Source: an uncultured SAR86 cluster bacterium (GTDB lineage Bacteria > Pseudomonadota > Gammaproteobacteria > Magnimaribacterales > D2472). Taken from it: a stretch of DNA of 64,000 nucleotides. Numbering within the stretch: position 1 is the first letter of the stretch; each line of letters begins with the position of its first letter. This document shows, in pieces, positions 51,864-61,373 of the stretch. Made by a program: the position numbers and the translations under genes. The stretch is taken from assembly GCA_902547295.1 (NCBI GenBank), contig CACCNJ010000005.1, positions 19,377 to 83,376 on the forward strand, read 5' to 3'. The notes beneath the pieces were generated by a model. That model had not been told where the DNA came from and searched no databases. It was given only the letters and a program-made list of their open reading frames with translations.

Positions 51864-52630
51864 TATGCCTCTCCTTTAACAACTGGCATCAGCAACATAT
51901 CTGTTGGTGCTAATTTTTTAGCCATTCTTATGCCATCTCTAATAGGTTTTCTGTAACTTCCAGGGAGCTCTTCCCATGTTCCAGTTTCATTGTCCCACCT
52001 TCCACTAGTTCTTTCGTCTTTAGTTTGATAGAACATACCAATTCTTCCTATTACAAGAATATTAACAACAGTTCCGTCTGCTAACTTATCCTCGTACGTA
52101 TCAATTTTACGTCCATACTCTGCTTCAATATTGTATGCCTCGAGAACCTGCCTTACTTGCTCAGATGCAGTAACTTTTGGTTTTGCCAAAGAAGATCTAA
52201 CCAAATCAACTCTTGCTTTCCTCTCTTCAGATCTAAAGGGAGTATCTAGATTGATGAAAGTCTCTAAAGTATCTAGCATCTTTTGAGCTAATGGAGGTAT
52301 TTGCCTTTGCATAACAACAACTTGAACTAATTGCTCGTCAAGTTTATCCATAAGGTCTAATTGAGCTTGGATTTGAATTCTTTTTTGTGCGTTGTAAAGC
52401 TTTAACCCTTCAACTTGCTTGTTAACAACTTTATATTCATTAACAATTTTATCCGTTTGTCTTTCTGTTTGATCGATTTTATCTTGCGAATTAGCAGAAA
52501 GTGTTTGATTTTCTCTACCTACTTCTAGGATACTTTCCATATTGACTTCAACATTAGTTTCGTTTGCAGAAACAAATAAGCTAAAGCAAAAAAGTACTGG
52601 TAAAGATATATTCTTTATAAATTTAAACAT
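51863..52630 (-). CDS. DUF3450 periplasmic protein of the TtpC-type TonB operon
   Basis: A 255-aa protein with a signal peptide (1-22), an extended coiled coil at about 38-100 (QTERQTDKIVNEYKVVNKQV and continuing), and a DUF3450 C-terminal domain with IGRIGMFYQTKDE near 200 and a late KPIRDGIRMAKKLAP. DUF3450 genes regularly start TtpC-type TonB operons. The minus-strand AGGGAG at 52637-52642 supports the ATG. A dyad lies just before this ribosome-binding site. Confidence 0.88.
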   Translation of the reverse strand: MFKFIKNISLPVLFCFSLFVSANETNVEVNMESILEVGRENQTLSANSQDKIDQTERQTDKIVNEYKVVNKQVEGLKLYNAQKRIQIQAQLDLMDKLDEQLVQVVVMQRQIPPLAQKMLDTLETFINLDTPFRSEERKARVDLVRSSLAKPKVTASEQVRQVLEAYNIEAEYGRKIDTYEDKLADGTVVNILVIGRIGMFYQTKDERTSGRWDNETGTWEELPGSYRKPIRDGIRMAKKLAPTDMLLMPVVKGEA

Positions 52631-52645
52631 TTTTGTACTCCCTTA

Positions 52646-52673
52646 GGTTTGGACATGTTAACAGTCCTAAACC
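52646..52673 (-). promoter_or_regulatory. dyad in the leader of the TtpC-type TonB operon
   Basis: On the plus strand GGTTT-GGAC at 52646-52654 pairs with GTCC-T-AAACC at 52664-52673 (one bulged base), around ATGTTAACA. On the minus strand it lies about 16 bp ahead of the DUF3450 ATG and touches the ribosome-binding region. It could be an operator or an mRNA hairpin controlling translation. It does not match a Fur box. The rest of the 154-bp gap (52631-52784) is AT-rich with no gene. Confidence 0.5.
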
Positions 52674-52784
52674 AATAAATAAAATATATATACATACTTT
52701 ATTTAATTGCTAATTCTATCAAAAACTTTGTCATTTCGACTAATTTTGTAAATTTTTCTCTATTAGCTTGAAATTTTCCTAAAG

Positions 52785-53630
52785 TTATAGTTTTGGAAAT
52801 AACATTGGAGTATTTTTTTTATAGGATTTATATTGTTCATCATCAGCCCATTTTTTATCATTCATGTCTTCAAGCATTCTAACTCCGCTAACATATACAA
52901 GAAGAATATATGTAAAGATAGGTGATATTAGTGTGATAAGTTGAAGCCCTTCAAGTGATGAAAAAGAAATAACTGCAATTGCAAACCATAACAATACTTC
53001 TCCAAAATAATTAGGATGTCTTGACTTTGACCATAATCCAGAAGTAATGAAGCTGTGTTTATTGGCTTCAATAGATCTAAAGGCTGTTTTCTGATTATCA
53101 GCAACAATCTCAATACCAAATCCAATTATAAATAGAATTATTCCAACATAAGTTAAGGCATTCATCACCAAGCCTTCAGGGCTCGATATGGCTACCAGAG
53201 CGCACATTGAGCATAGAGTTACCCACAAACCTGATATGGTAAATGTCATAAAAAACTGTGAGGCAGAAGTTTTAATTGTTCTAAACCTTTTATCTTCCCC
53301 GGCTTTATGTATTCTCATGAACAAAAATAATCCTAATCGTATTGTCCATATTGAGATCAATAAAACCAAGATAAGATTTCCAAAATTGAGAGAAATGGAT
53401 TGATACGTAGATAAGAATACAAACCATACAACACTTAAATAAGTAACACTTCCTGTTAAATCATAGAACTTTTCAGTTTGAAATACATATGCAGGTATAT
53501 ATGCAATCCAATGTATTACATATGCTAAAAGTACAGCATTTTTTACAATTACACTTCCAGTTAGATGTGCAATACCGTAACTAATTGCAAACGATAAAAC
53601 CGAAATTAAAATATTAGTTATAACTTTCAT
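52785..53630 (-). CDS. DUF1295 membrane protein (steroid 5-alpha-reductase-like)
   Basis: A 281-aa protein with about eight helices. KSRHPNYFGEVLLWFAIAV near 204-222 is the C-terminal signature shared by DUF1295, steroid 5-alpha reductases and isoprenylcysteine methyltransferases, with cofactor-site residues H206-P207-N208-Y209. RLGLFLFMRIHKAGEDKRF near 102-120 is the DUF1295 block. Probably an NADPH-dependent reductase or methyltransferase of lipids; substrate unknown. Overlaps the upstream peptidase gene by 4 bp. Confidence 0.87.
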   Translation of the reverse strand: MKVITNILISVLSFAISYGIAHLTGSVIVKNAVLLAYVIHWIAYIPAYVFQTEKFYDLTGSVTYLSVVWFVFLSTYQSISLNFGNLILVLLISIWTIRLGLFLFMRIHKAGEDKRFRTIKTSASQFFMTFTISGLWVTLCSMCALVAISSPEGLVMNALTYVGIILFIIGFGIEIVADNQKTAFRSIEANKHSFITSGLWSKSRHPNYFGEVLLWFAIAVISFSSLEGLQLITLISPIFTYILLVYVSGVRMLEDMNDKKWADDEQYKSYKKNTPMLFPKL

Positions 53631-55444
53631 TTTTCACTCCATCCACAAGTTCTATTTTTATTTTCTTCATCAAGCCATTCTTTTAATGGTGCGTAGTAAT
53701 TCATTATTGATTTACCGCTAAGTTGTCTTGATCCAGTAAGATTCTCAAAAGCGTCCTGCCAAGGCAAGCTTTGACCCATTGCCATAGTAGTGATAATCCT
53801 ATCACCAGCTTCCTTATTCCCATATATTGAGCATTCATGTAAATATCCATCATAATTAATTAAATTACAAAGTGCTTCATGAAACTGATACTGCATGATG
53901 CTAGCTAAATAATATCTAGTGTAGGGAGTGTTTCCAGGTATATGATATTTTGCACCTGGATCAAAATAATTTTCTGACCTTTCATAACTGGTATTAATTC
54001 CCTGATATTCCTCCCTTAGACTCCACCATGAAGAATTTAAGTTCCTTTCATCAATATCTCCATCGAATACTCCTGACCTCCATTTATCTAGCATCAAAGC
54101 CCATGGAACTATAACAACCCCATCAAGTGCTTGTTTCATAAGTAATCCAATTGGGTCTTGTTTTGCTTCTTCAGCATCATCTTCAGATATGAAGCCAATA
54201 TCAACTAAGTAATCTGGAGTAATTGAAAGTGTTAGTAAATCTCCAAATGCTTCATGAAAACCATCATTTGCACCTGCTTGGAAAACTGTTGGAATATGGT
54301 TGTAAGCTTGATAATAAAAAATGTGGCCTAATTCATGATGAATAGTTATAAAGTCTTCTTCATTCTTTTCAATACACATTTTTATTCTAAGGTCATTATT
54401 TGCAGGATCTAAATTCCATGCAGATGCGTGACATACAACCGATCTGTCTCTAGGTTTCACAAATAGGGATCTTTCCCAAAAAGTTTTTGGAAGAGGTTTG
54501 AATCCAATAGAAATGAAAAAATCTTCTGCATACTCTACCATTTCAATTTCGCTTAATGATTTTTCGTTAATTATCTTAGTAACGTCTATATATTTGGAAT
54601 CTGGTTTTTCTTCATACACTAAATCATAGATATTTGACCATGACTGACCCCACATATTCCCAAGCATATGTACTGGCAATGGGCCTGTTTTTGATATTAC
54701 TTCATCACCATAATGTTCATTCAATTTTGCCCTAACATGACAGTGAAGAGCATCATATAATGGTTTTACCTCACTCCAAACTCTTTCAGTATCATCTAAG
54801 AAATCTTCTGCAGGCATATCATATTTACTAAACCACAAATCACTCAGTCCTTCATAACCAAGATCAACCGAGCCTTGATTACCAATATCAACCATTCTCA
54901 TATACATTGGTTTCATCGGCTTACCAATCTCATGCCACCCTTCCCAAGCTCTCAGCAATTCCTTAGGATCTCGTGAATTATCTATAATTGATTCAAATGC
55001 TTCTAAGTCATAGCATTCTTCGTCGTCAAAACAATACTCTCCACTTCCATACATTGCTTCGAGGCTTGTTGTAATTTCTGATAATTCGGATGCTAGTTCT
55101 TCATCTGAAGGTGGAGGCATTACAAAGGAACTTTTAAGGATATTTAGCATTCTTTGATTTTCTTTTGATGTATCTAGGCCATCAAAACTAGCAGCCTCTC
55201 TAGATCTTTCTAGCGATTTTAATGTATATTTTGTTCCATAATCTGCAATTACTTTTTGAGAATCGTATGTTATAAAATTTGAGCTTATCCATGAGGCAGA
55301 ATATATAACAGGACCATCTTTTTTATTTTCCGATTCAACGTTTGCAAGAAACTCTTCTAGGTCTTGATTGCTAAGGGTTTGTTCGCTACTTGGGGCACAA
55401 GAAGTTACAATAATAATTAATATTAAGCTTAAAAAATTTTTCAT
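53627..55444 (-). CDS. M2 family peptidyl-dipeptidase (ACE-like) lipoprotein
   Basis: A 605-aa zinc metallopeptidase. H370-E371-x-x-H374 (HHELGHIFYY) with E398 in GFHEAFGDL give the HExxH plus distant Glu zinc site, at exactly the spacing of human ACE. The N-terminal signal ends in the lipobox VTSC (Cys16), so it is a predicted lipoprotein processed by Lgt (encoded at 45225-46022). MLDKWRSGVFDG near 460 and YHIPGNTPYTRYYLA near 520 are further M2 blocks. It releases dipeptides from peptide C-termini in the envelope and fits peptide scavenging. Divergent from efp. Confidence 0.94.
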   Translation of the reverse strand: MKNFLSLILIIIVTSCAPSSEQTLSNQDLEEFLANVESENKKDGPVIYSASWISSNFITYDSQKVIADYGTKYTLKSLERSREAASFDGLDTSKENQRMLNILKSSFVMPPPSDEELASELSEITTSLEAMYGSGEYCFDDEECYDLEAFESIIDNSRDPKELLRAWEGWHEIGKPMKPMYMRMVDIGNQGSVDLGYEGLSDLWFSKYDMPAEDFLDDTERVWSEVKPLYDALHCHVRAKLNEHYGDEVISKTGPLPVHMLGNMWGQSWSNIYDLVYEEKPDSKYIDVTKIINEKSLSEIEMVEYAEDFFISIGFKPLPKTFWERSLFVKPRDRSVVCHASAWNLDPANNDLRIKMCIEKNEEDFITIHHELGHIFYYQAYNHIPTVFQAGANDGFHEAFGDLLTLSITPDYLVDIGFISEDDAEEAKQDPIGLLMKQALDGVVIVPWALMLDKWRSGVFDGDIDERNLNSSWWSLREEYQGINTSYERSENYFDPGAKYHIPGNTPYTRYYLASIMQYQFHEALCNLINYDGYLHECSIYGNKEAGDRIITTMAMGQSLPWQDAFENLTGSRQLSGKSIMNYYAPLKEWLDEENKNRTCGWSEK

Positions 55445-55486
55445 TTATATTCCTCGCTATTAAAATAACATAAAAATAAAATTAAT

Positions 55487-56053
55487 ATGAAAATTTCAAC
55501 GAACCAGTTTAAAAACGGAACAAAGTTGATTATCGATAATGCTCCTTGCTCAATTATAGAGCATGAATTTCATAAGCCCGGAAAAGGTCAGGCTGTAATG
55601 AGAGTTAAATATAAAAATCTTTTAACTGGAAACACTAACGATAAAACTTTCAAGTCAGGTGAGAGTGTTGAATCAGCGGATGTAAGTCACAAAGAAATGG
55701 AATTTTTATATAAAGATAATGATTCTTGGCACTTTATGGACAAAAATAATTACGAGCAAATTGAAGTTAATGAATCACAAATGGGAAATGCATCAAAATG
55801 GTTAGTAGGACAAGAAACTTGTGAAGTTGTTTTGTGGAATAGTCAACCTATTCTTGTAAATCCACCAGTAATTGTTGAACTTAAGATTATTAAAGCAGAG
55901 CCTGGAGTAAAAGGAGATACTGTTTCAGGTGCAACAAAAACTGCAAAACTTGAAACAAATGTTGAGGTTCAAGTGCCATTATTTGTGAATGAAAACGAAA
56001 TAATAAAAGTAGATACTAGAGATATGACATATGTAGGGAGAGCAAAGTCTTGA
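55487..56053 (+). CDS. efp: elongation factor P
   Basis: EF-P rescues ribosomes stalled on polyproline. The 188-aa protein has three beta domains. FHKPGKGQAVMRVK near 27-40 contains the lysine (in PGKGQ) that is beta-lysylated in species with EpmA/EpmB, and the C-terminus has TGATKTAKLETNVEVQVPLFV (in parts) with the RDMTYVGRA close. epmA/epmB are not in the window. It overlaps argS by 4 bp. Confidence 0.95.
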   Translation: MKISTNQFKNGTKLIIDNAPCSIIEHEFHKPGKGQAVMRVKYKNLLTGNTNDKTFKSGESVESADVSHKEMEFLYKDNDSWHFMDKNNYEQIEVNESQMGNASKWLVGQETCEVVLWNSQPILVNPPVIVELKIIKAEPGVKGDTVSGATKTAKLETNVEVQVPLFVNENEIIKVDTRDMTYVGRAKS

Positions 56054-57783
56054 TTGGTGAAATTAATAAGGAAATAGAAAAATTTCTATCTTCAATTGTA
56101 AATAATAAAAAAAATATCAATTCTATTATTAAAAAATGCTCTACTTCTATATCAGATGATCTTAAAAAAGGTCATATAACTTCAAATGTATGTATGGTCG
56201 CAGCAAGCATACTAAAGCTTAATCCAAAAAAATTAGCTGAAGATCTTAAAACAAGATTAGAAAAAATTGATAAATTTGATAACGTTGAAGTAGCAGGACC
56301 GGGATTTATAAACATCTCATTAAAGAGAGAATATTTCGTATCAACGATTGAATTTATTAATAAAAACAAAGATTCATTTGGTAGTTCTGCTATAGGTAAG
56401 AAAAAAAAGGTGCAAATTGAGTTTGTGTCTGCAAATCCTACTGGTCCTCTTCATGTTGGTCATGGGAGAGGAGCTGCCTATGGTGATGCAATCGGAAGAA
56501 TTCTTGAGTCAACAGGATCAATTGTTGAAAAAGAATACTATGTTAACGATGCTGGAAGACAAATCGATATTCTGACTGCAAGCGTGATATTAAGATTAAT
56601 AAAAAATGATATAAGTAATTATTTTCCAGCCAATGGATATAAAGGTGAATACATTGATGAAATCGGAAAAAAATTAGATAAGGAAGTAAAAATACAAGAC
56701 TTCAAGTCACTTTCAATCAAATCCTGTGAGGATCCAGAAAAAGAAATAGATAATATTATTCATGAATTAGAAAAATTAAATAATAATTCATGGAATCTCA
56801 TAAAAGATTTCTCATTAAAAGAAATTGTTAAATCTATTGAGGATGATTTAAAAGCATTTAATGTGAATTTTGATAACTGGTTTTATGAATCATCACTTGG
56901 CATGATTGATGATGACTCATCTAATATAGCATCTTCAGTAAATAAACTAAAAAGGGATGGTCATGCTTATGAGAAAGATAAGGCCATATGGCTTAATACA
57001 GATATAAGTGGTGATGATAAACATAGAGTTTTAGTAAGAGACAATGGAAAGGCAACATATTTTGCATCGGATGTTGCATATCATAAAAATAAGGTCGATA
57101 GAGGTTTTGATAAGCTAATAAATGTATGGGGCGCCGATCATCATGGATACATTAAGAGAATAGAAGCATCTATTGAAAACCTTGGGTCAGATAAAAATAA
57201 ACTAATTGTAAAACTTGTTCAATTTGCAAATCTTTTCAAGAATGGAAAAAAGGTCAAGATGTCCACAAGATCCGGAGAATTTTTTACATTAAAAAATCTT
57301 ATCGAAGATATAGGTTCGGATGCTGCAAGATTTTATTATTTATCAAAGCAAGCTGATCAGCACTTAGATTTTGATCTTGATTTGGCAAAATCGGATAGTA
57401 AAGAAAATATTTTTTATTACATTCAGTATGCGCATGCAAGAATCGTTTCGCTTGAAGAAAAGGCCTTAGATAAATTTTCTGATATTAAGAGAAATATTAA
57501 AAATATTAGCAGTGGGAATTATAAAGAATGTGACAATCTAATTCATGAAATTTCAAAATTCCCAGATATTGTAAATAAATCTGCAAATACACTTCAACCT
57601 CATGTCATTATCTATTACTTAAAAGATTTATCTCAACTATTTCATAGCTTCTATAACGATAATCATGTCTTATCTGAATCTGAAGAGAATATACAATCAA
57701 TTTTAGAGTGTCTAATAGCTGTAAAACAAGTTATTTCAAATGGTTTAAATTTATTAGGAATAACCCCAATGCAAAAAATGTAA
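56050..57783 (+). CDS. argS: arginyl-tRNA synthetase
   Basis: A 577-aa class Ia synthetase. N-terminal Arg-N domain at about 1-90, GPLHVGHGRGAAYGDAIGR around 132-150 holding the HVGH signature, and KMSTRSGEF near 402 as the KMSKS-type loop (degenerate, which is usual in ArgRS). The C-terminal DALR anticodon-binding domain follows, with a YYIQYAHARIVSL segment near 455. Start is TTG at 56050, overlapping the efp stop; no other nearby start gives the normal N-terminus. Followed by the SPOR gene after 4 bp. Confidence 0.96.
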   Translation: MIGEINKEIEKFLSSIVNNKKNINSIIKKCSTSISDDLKKGHITSNVCMVAASILKLNPKKLAEDLKTRLEKIDKFDNVEVAGPGFINISLKREYFVSTIEFINKNKDSFGSSAIGKKKKVQIEFVSANPTGPLHVGHGRGAAYGDAIGRILESTGSIVEKEYYVNDAGRQIDILTASVILRLIKNDISNYFPANGYKGEYIDEIGKKLDKEVKIQDFKSLSIKSCEDPEKEIDNIIHELEKLNNNSWNLIKDFSLKEIVKSIEDDLKAFNVNFDNWFYESSLGMIDDDSSNIASSVNKLKRDGHAYEKDKAIWLNTDISGDDKHRVLVRDNGKATYFASDVAYHKNKVDRGFDKLINVWGADHHGYIKRIEASIENLGSDKNKLIVKLVQFANLFKNGKKVKMSTRSGEFFTLKNLIEDIGSDAARFYYLSKQADQHLDFDLDLAKSDSKENIFYYIQYAHARIVSLEEKALDKFSDIKRNIKNISSGNYKECDNLIHEISKFPDIVNKSANTLQPHVIIYYLKDLSQLFHSFYNDNHVLSESEENIQSILECLIAVKQVISNGLNLLGITPMQKM

Positions 57784-57787
57784 GCAT

Positions 57788-58321
57788 ATGAAAGACTTTG
57801 CAAATGTTAAAGGTAATAAATCAAAGAAGACTAAAAGAAAAACTGTTTTTACTTCAAAAAAGCCATCAGTAAACACAATATCAACTAGCACCATCCTGAT
57901 ATTAATTTTTATTAGCGCAGGTCTAGCCTCTAGTTCAATACTTCTATTCAAGACAGACATTATGTCAATTAAGACTGCCAACACTTCCAATACCGTAAAC
58001 ATAGACTTCCCTTCATCATTAATGGAAAATTCAGTGCTTATTGAATTTAATGAAGAAAATAATTCGTTAGAGTGTCAGTACTTTGTCCAAATTGGCGCAT
58101 ACGGAAATAAAAAATATGCTCTTGAGGCAATTAAAATGCTTAATAGCGATATTGAAAACCTATCAATTAACGAGGTATACAGTACTCTTTTGCCAGGAAA
58201 GCTTTTAAATAGTGTAATATCAGGCCCTTATATTAATAGATCAGCAGCAAATAATGCTAAAGAGAAAATAACAAAGAGCGGTTTTGAACCACGATTAAGA
58301 ACTGTATGCAAAGAGAACTAA
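57788..58321 (+). CDS. SPOR domain protein (FtsN-like)
   Basis: A 177-aa bitopic protein: a basic cytoplasmic N-terminus (about 1-34), one helix at about 35-57 (ISTSTILILIFISAGLASSS), a short linker, and a C-terminal SPOR domain at about 96-175 with YFVQIGAYGNKKYALEAIKML (in parts) and SGPYINRSAANNAKEKI. SPOR domains bind denuded glycan at the division septum. The position right after argS is the usual site of an FtsN-like gene in pseudomonads. The ATG overlaps nothing; the 3' end overlaps yggS by 16 bp. Confidence 0.87.
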   Translation: MKDFANVKGNKSKKTKRKTVFTSKKPSVNTISTSTILILIFISAGLASSSILLFKTDIMSIKTANTSNTVNIDFPSSLMENSVLIEFNEENNSLECQYFVQIGAYGNKKYALEAIKMLNSDIENLSINEVYSTLLPGKLLNSVISGPYINRSAANNAKEKITKSGFEPRLRTVCKEN

Positions 58322-58992
58322 TTAGAAATATTAATGCTATTAATAATAGAATCGATGAGTTGTGCTCATCTATTAATAGAAGCAGGGATGAAATAACCTT
58401 AATTGCGGTTTCTAAGAAGAAAAACTTTGAGCTCGTTAAGATAGCTTTAGAGAATGGAATCAATAACTTCGGAGAAAATTACGCACAAGAGCTTCAAAAA
58501 AAATCTTCATTGATAAATTCAAATAATATTGTTTGGCATTTCATTGGACCAATTCAATCCAATAAAGTTAAAGTAATTGCAAATAATGCTGATTGGATTC
58601 ATACCCTCGAAAGGGAAAAAATTATTAGAAAATTTAATGATGAGTGTAAAAAAATTAACAAATTAATAAACGGATGCATTCAAATTAATATTTCGTGTGA
58701 AAAATCAAAAAGTGGATGCAGTCCTGATGAGCTTTTCGATATAGCAAAATTAGTAGAATCTATGGAAAATATTAATTTAAAAGGCATAATGGCACTCCCA
58801 AAACTAACAAATGATAAAGAAGAAAGAGATCATATGATGGAAGAAGTTATAAACTTGAGCGTCAAGTTACAAAAAATTTATCCTAATGCTAGTGCTATCT
58901 CACTTGGAACAACTTCGGATTACGAGGATGCCATAATTCATGGATCTAATATGCTTCGAATAGGTGAATCAATTTTTGGTAAAAGATCATGA
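58306..58992 (+). CDS. yggS: YggS family pyridoxal-phosphate homeostasis protein
   Basis: A 228-aa PLP-binding TIM-barrel protein. ITLIAVSKKKNFELVKIALENGINNFGENYAQEL near 29-62 (in parts) includes the PLP lysine of VSKKK, HFIGPIQSNKVK near 81-92 and SLGTTSDYEDAI near 203-214 close the phosphate site. It buffers PLP levels; proC follows, as in most proteobacteria. Confidence 0.94.
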   Translation: MQRELIRNINAINNRIDELCSSINRSRDEITLIAVSKKKNFELVKIALENGINNFGENYAQELQKKSSLINSNNIVWHFIGPIQSNKVKVIANNADWIHTLEREKIIRKFNDECKKINKLINGCIQINISCEKSKSGCSPDELFDIAKLVESMENINLKGIMALPKLTNDKEERDHMMEEVINLSVKLQKIYPNASAISLGTTSDYEDAIIHGSNMLRIGESIFGKRS

Positions 58993-59777
58993 AAAATATA
59001 TTATTTTTTGGTGGTGGTAATATTGCTCAAGCCTTAATTTCAGGACTACTATTAAATGGAATGAGCAACAAAAATATTTTTTTTGTAGACAGGAACCCTT
59101 TGAATCAAAAAAAATTAAATAGCTTAAAAGTTAAAAGTTTAAAAAAATCGAATGCTGATATGGATATAGTTATTTTATCTGTAAAGCCAAAAGATGCTAT
59201 TCAAGCATACAAAGAAATTTTAAATAGCTATAAAAATCCTAAAATTGTTAGTCTTGTTGCTGGTATAAAATCCTCTACATACACCAAGCTGGACAATAAA
59301 TCTGAATTTATGAGAGCAATGCCAAATACTGCATCAAAATATGGTCAAGGAATAACAGCTTTATATAATTCATCTTTTAAAAAAAGTAACTTTAAAAAAG
59401 TCTCTTCTATGTTCTCAAAATTGGGTACAGTTATTGAAGTAGATAATGATTCAAAAATAGATACTTTTACTGGTGTGATTGGAAGTGGGCCAGCATATTT
59501 TTTCCAAACTTTAAAATCATTTGAAAAAAAACTTATGAGATTATGCAACCAAGATGAAAAAATTGTTAGAGAGATTATTGCTAATCTTATGAAAGGTGTT
59601 GGCTCATCAATTGAAAATGACGGTGATTTGGATAATCTAATTAAATCAGTTGCTTCAAAGAAAGGAACGACAGAAGCAGGACTAAAGTCGCTTAAATCCA
59701 ATAATTTAAATCAAATCTTTGAAAAAGGATTAAACGCTGCGATCACAAGATCAAAGGAAATTTCAAATGAATTCTAA
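58989..59777 (+). CDS. proC: pyrroline-5-carboxylate reductase
   Basis: ProC carries out the last step of proline synthesis using NADPH. The 262-aa protein has ILFFGGGNIAQALISGLL at 4-21 (dinucleotide site), ILSVKPKDA near 57-65, FMRAMPNTASKYGQGITALY near 107-126 (in parts) and VIGSGPAYFF near 163-172 as the substrate side. It overlaps yggS by 4 bp and yggT by 11 bp. Confidence 0.95.
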   Translation: MKNILFFGGGNIAQALISGLLLNGMSNKNIFFVDRNPLNQKKLNSLKVKSLKKSNADMDIVILSVKPKDAIQAYKEILNSYKNPKIVSLVAGIKSSTYTKLDNKSEFMRAMPNTASKYGQGITALYNSSFKKSNFKKVSSMFSKLGTVIEVDNDSKIDTFTGVIGSGPAYFFQTLKSFEKKLMRLCNQDEKIVREIIANLMKGVGSSIENDGDLDNLIKSVASKKGTTEAGLKSLKSNNLNQIFEKGLNAAITRSKEISNEF

Positions 59778-60291
59778 TATGCAAATACTTGGGCTTATTT
59801 TAAGTATATTAAATTACGCCCTAGTTTTTCTTTTCATCTTTAATTTATTGAAAGTAAATTATTACAATCAAATTGTTTCAATATTTGTTAAAGTGTATAG
59901 CCCCATAGCAAAAATATTTTCACCCTTACCAATTCAAGCCCTTAATATTTTAATCTTGGCCATAGTATTTAAGCTTTCATCTCTTGTCATATATTTTGGT
60001 GATCAGTATGTAATTACAACATTATTAGGGGTGGCTGTAATTCAAACGATAATGATTATTTTAAGGATCATATTTTTTGCAGTAATTGGTGGTGTGATCC
60101 TAAGTTGGGTATCTCCATCAAGCTCAAATGCTTTTTTAGAGTTAATTGAGGAAATATCTTATAAGTCCTTGATGCCGATAAGGAATTATATTCCATCAGC
60201 TGGAGGTCTGGACTTTTCTCCTCTTTTTGTTTTGATTTTAATTAATCTAATCGAATCCTTCTTATCAGATATGCTTAGGTCAATAGTATGA
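59767..60291 (+). CDS. yggT: YggT family membrane protein
   Basis: A 174-aa membrane protein of the YggT family with two similar halves, each with a long helix pair. IFNLLKVNYYNQIVSIFVKVYSPIAKIFSPLP near 22-53 (in parts) and WVSPSSSNAFLELIEEISYKSLMPIRNYIP near 112-141 show the repeated PI... (P-I) anchor. Suggested roles in osmotic or cell-shape homeostasis are unproven. It overlaps proC and metX. Confidence 0.92.
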   Translation: MNSNMQILGLILSILNYALVFLFIFNLLKVNYYNQIVSIFVKVYSPIAKIFSPLPIQALNILILAIVFKLSSLVIYFGDQYVITTLLGVAVIQTIMIILRIIFFAVIGGVILSWVSPSSSNAFLELIEEISYKSLMPIRNYIPSAGGLDFSPLFVLILINLIESFLSDMLRSIV

Positions 60292-61373
60292 AGACAGAAA
60301 CAAAGTTAATTCATTTTTCAGAAGGAATTGAGCTTGAATCAGGTAAGAGCCTTAATTCATTCGATTTAATGGTAGAAACCTATGGTGAACTTAATGAAGA
60401 CAAATCAAATGCAATTCTTCTATGTCACGCATTTTCAGGTAATCATCATGCAGCAGGAAGTTCTGAAGATTATGGAATTGGTTGGTGGGATCAATTAGTT
60501 GGTCCTAATAAATCAATCGACACCAATAAATATTTTGTTGTATGTTGTAATAATCTTGGCGGATGTGCAGGTTCCTCTGGGCCATCATCAGTTGATCCTT
60601 CATCGCAAAAAATATTTGGAAAATCTTTTCCTCAAGTAAGTGTCTTGGATTGGGTTAACTCACAAAAAATGCTTATGGATAAATTAAACATAGAGTGTTG
60701 GCATTTTGTAGCAGGTGGAAGTTTGGGTGGAATGCAGGCTTTGCAATGGTCAATTTCATATCCAGATAAAGTTAAAAAGGCTGGAATTTTTGCTGCAGCT
60801 TCAAAATCTAGTTCTCAGAATATTGCTATGAATGAAGTTGCAAGAGAATCTATAAGAAAAGATGAGAATTTTCATAATGGAAATTATTATGAGCACAACG
60901 TTATACCTAAAAATGGAATTAAAACTGCAAGAATGCTTGGTCACATTACATATCTTTCAGAAGAACATATGGATTCAAGATTTGGGAGAAAATTTCAAGA
61001 TGAAGATTCAAAAGTAGAAGAGTCTGTAAGCTTCGAGGTTGAAAATTATTTGCAATATAAGGGTGAACAGTTCTCAGAGCTTTTTGATGCAAATTCATAT
61101 ATTTTAATGACAAAAGTAATGGACGGTTATGATGCTGGAAAAGATAAAACGCTAGTTGAGGCTTTAAAAGATGTGAAATCTGAGTTCTTAATTGTGGGTT
61201 TTTACTCAGATTGGCTATATCCACCAGAAAGAGGAAAGGAAATACAAATAGCTGCAATGGATAATAATATAAGGTCCTCTTTTGTGGTTCTCCAAGGAGA
61301 TCATGGACACGATAGTTTTCTTTTTAATTCAAAAACTTACTCAAATCTAATTACAAATTTCATAGAATCGTAA
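60288..61373 (+). CDS. metX: homoserine O-acyltransferase MetX
   Basis: MetX activates homoserine with acetyl-CoA or succinyl-CoA, the first committed step of methionine synthesis. The 361-aa alpha/beta hydrolase-fold enzyme has LLCHAFSGNHHAAG near 44-57, the nucleophile S145 in AGGSLGGMQALQWS, RMLGHITYLSEE near 216 and the C-terminal GDHGHDSFL with the catalytic His. Which acyl donor is used cannot be read by eye. It is directly followed by metW, the normal partner. Confidence 0.94.
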   Translation: MKTETKLIHFSEGIELESGKSLNSFDLMVETYGELNEDKSNAILLCHAFSGNHHAAGSSEDYGIGWWDQLVGPNKSIDTNKYFVVCCNNLGGCAGSSGPSSVDPSSQKIFGKSFPQVSVLDWVNSQKMLMDKLNIECWHFVAGGSLGGMQALQWSISYPDKVKKAGIFAAASKSSSQNIAMNEVARESIRKDENFHNGNYYEHNVIPKNGIKTARMLGHITYLSEEHMDSRFGRKFQDEDSKVEESVSFEVENYLQYKGEQFSELFDANSYILMTKVMDGYDAGKDKTLVEALKDVKSEFLIVGFYSDWLYPPERGKEIQIAAMDNNIRSSFVVLQGDHGHDSFLFNSKTYSNLITNFIES

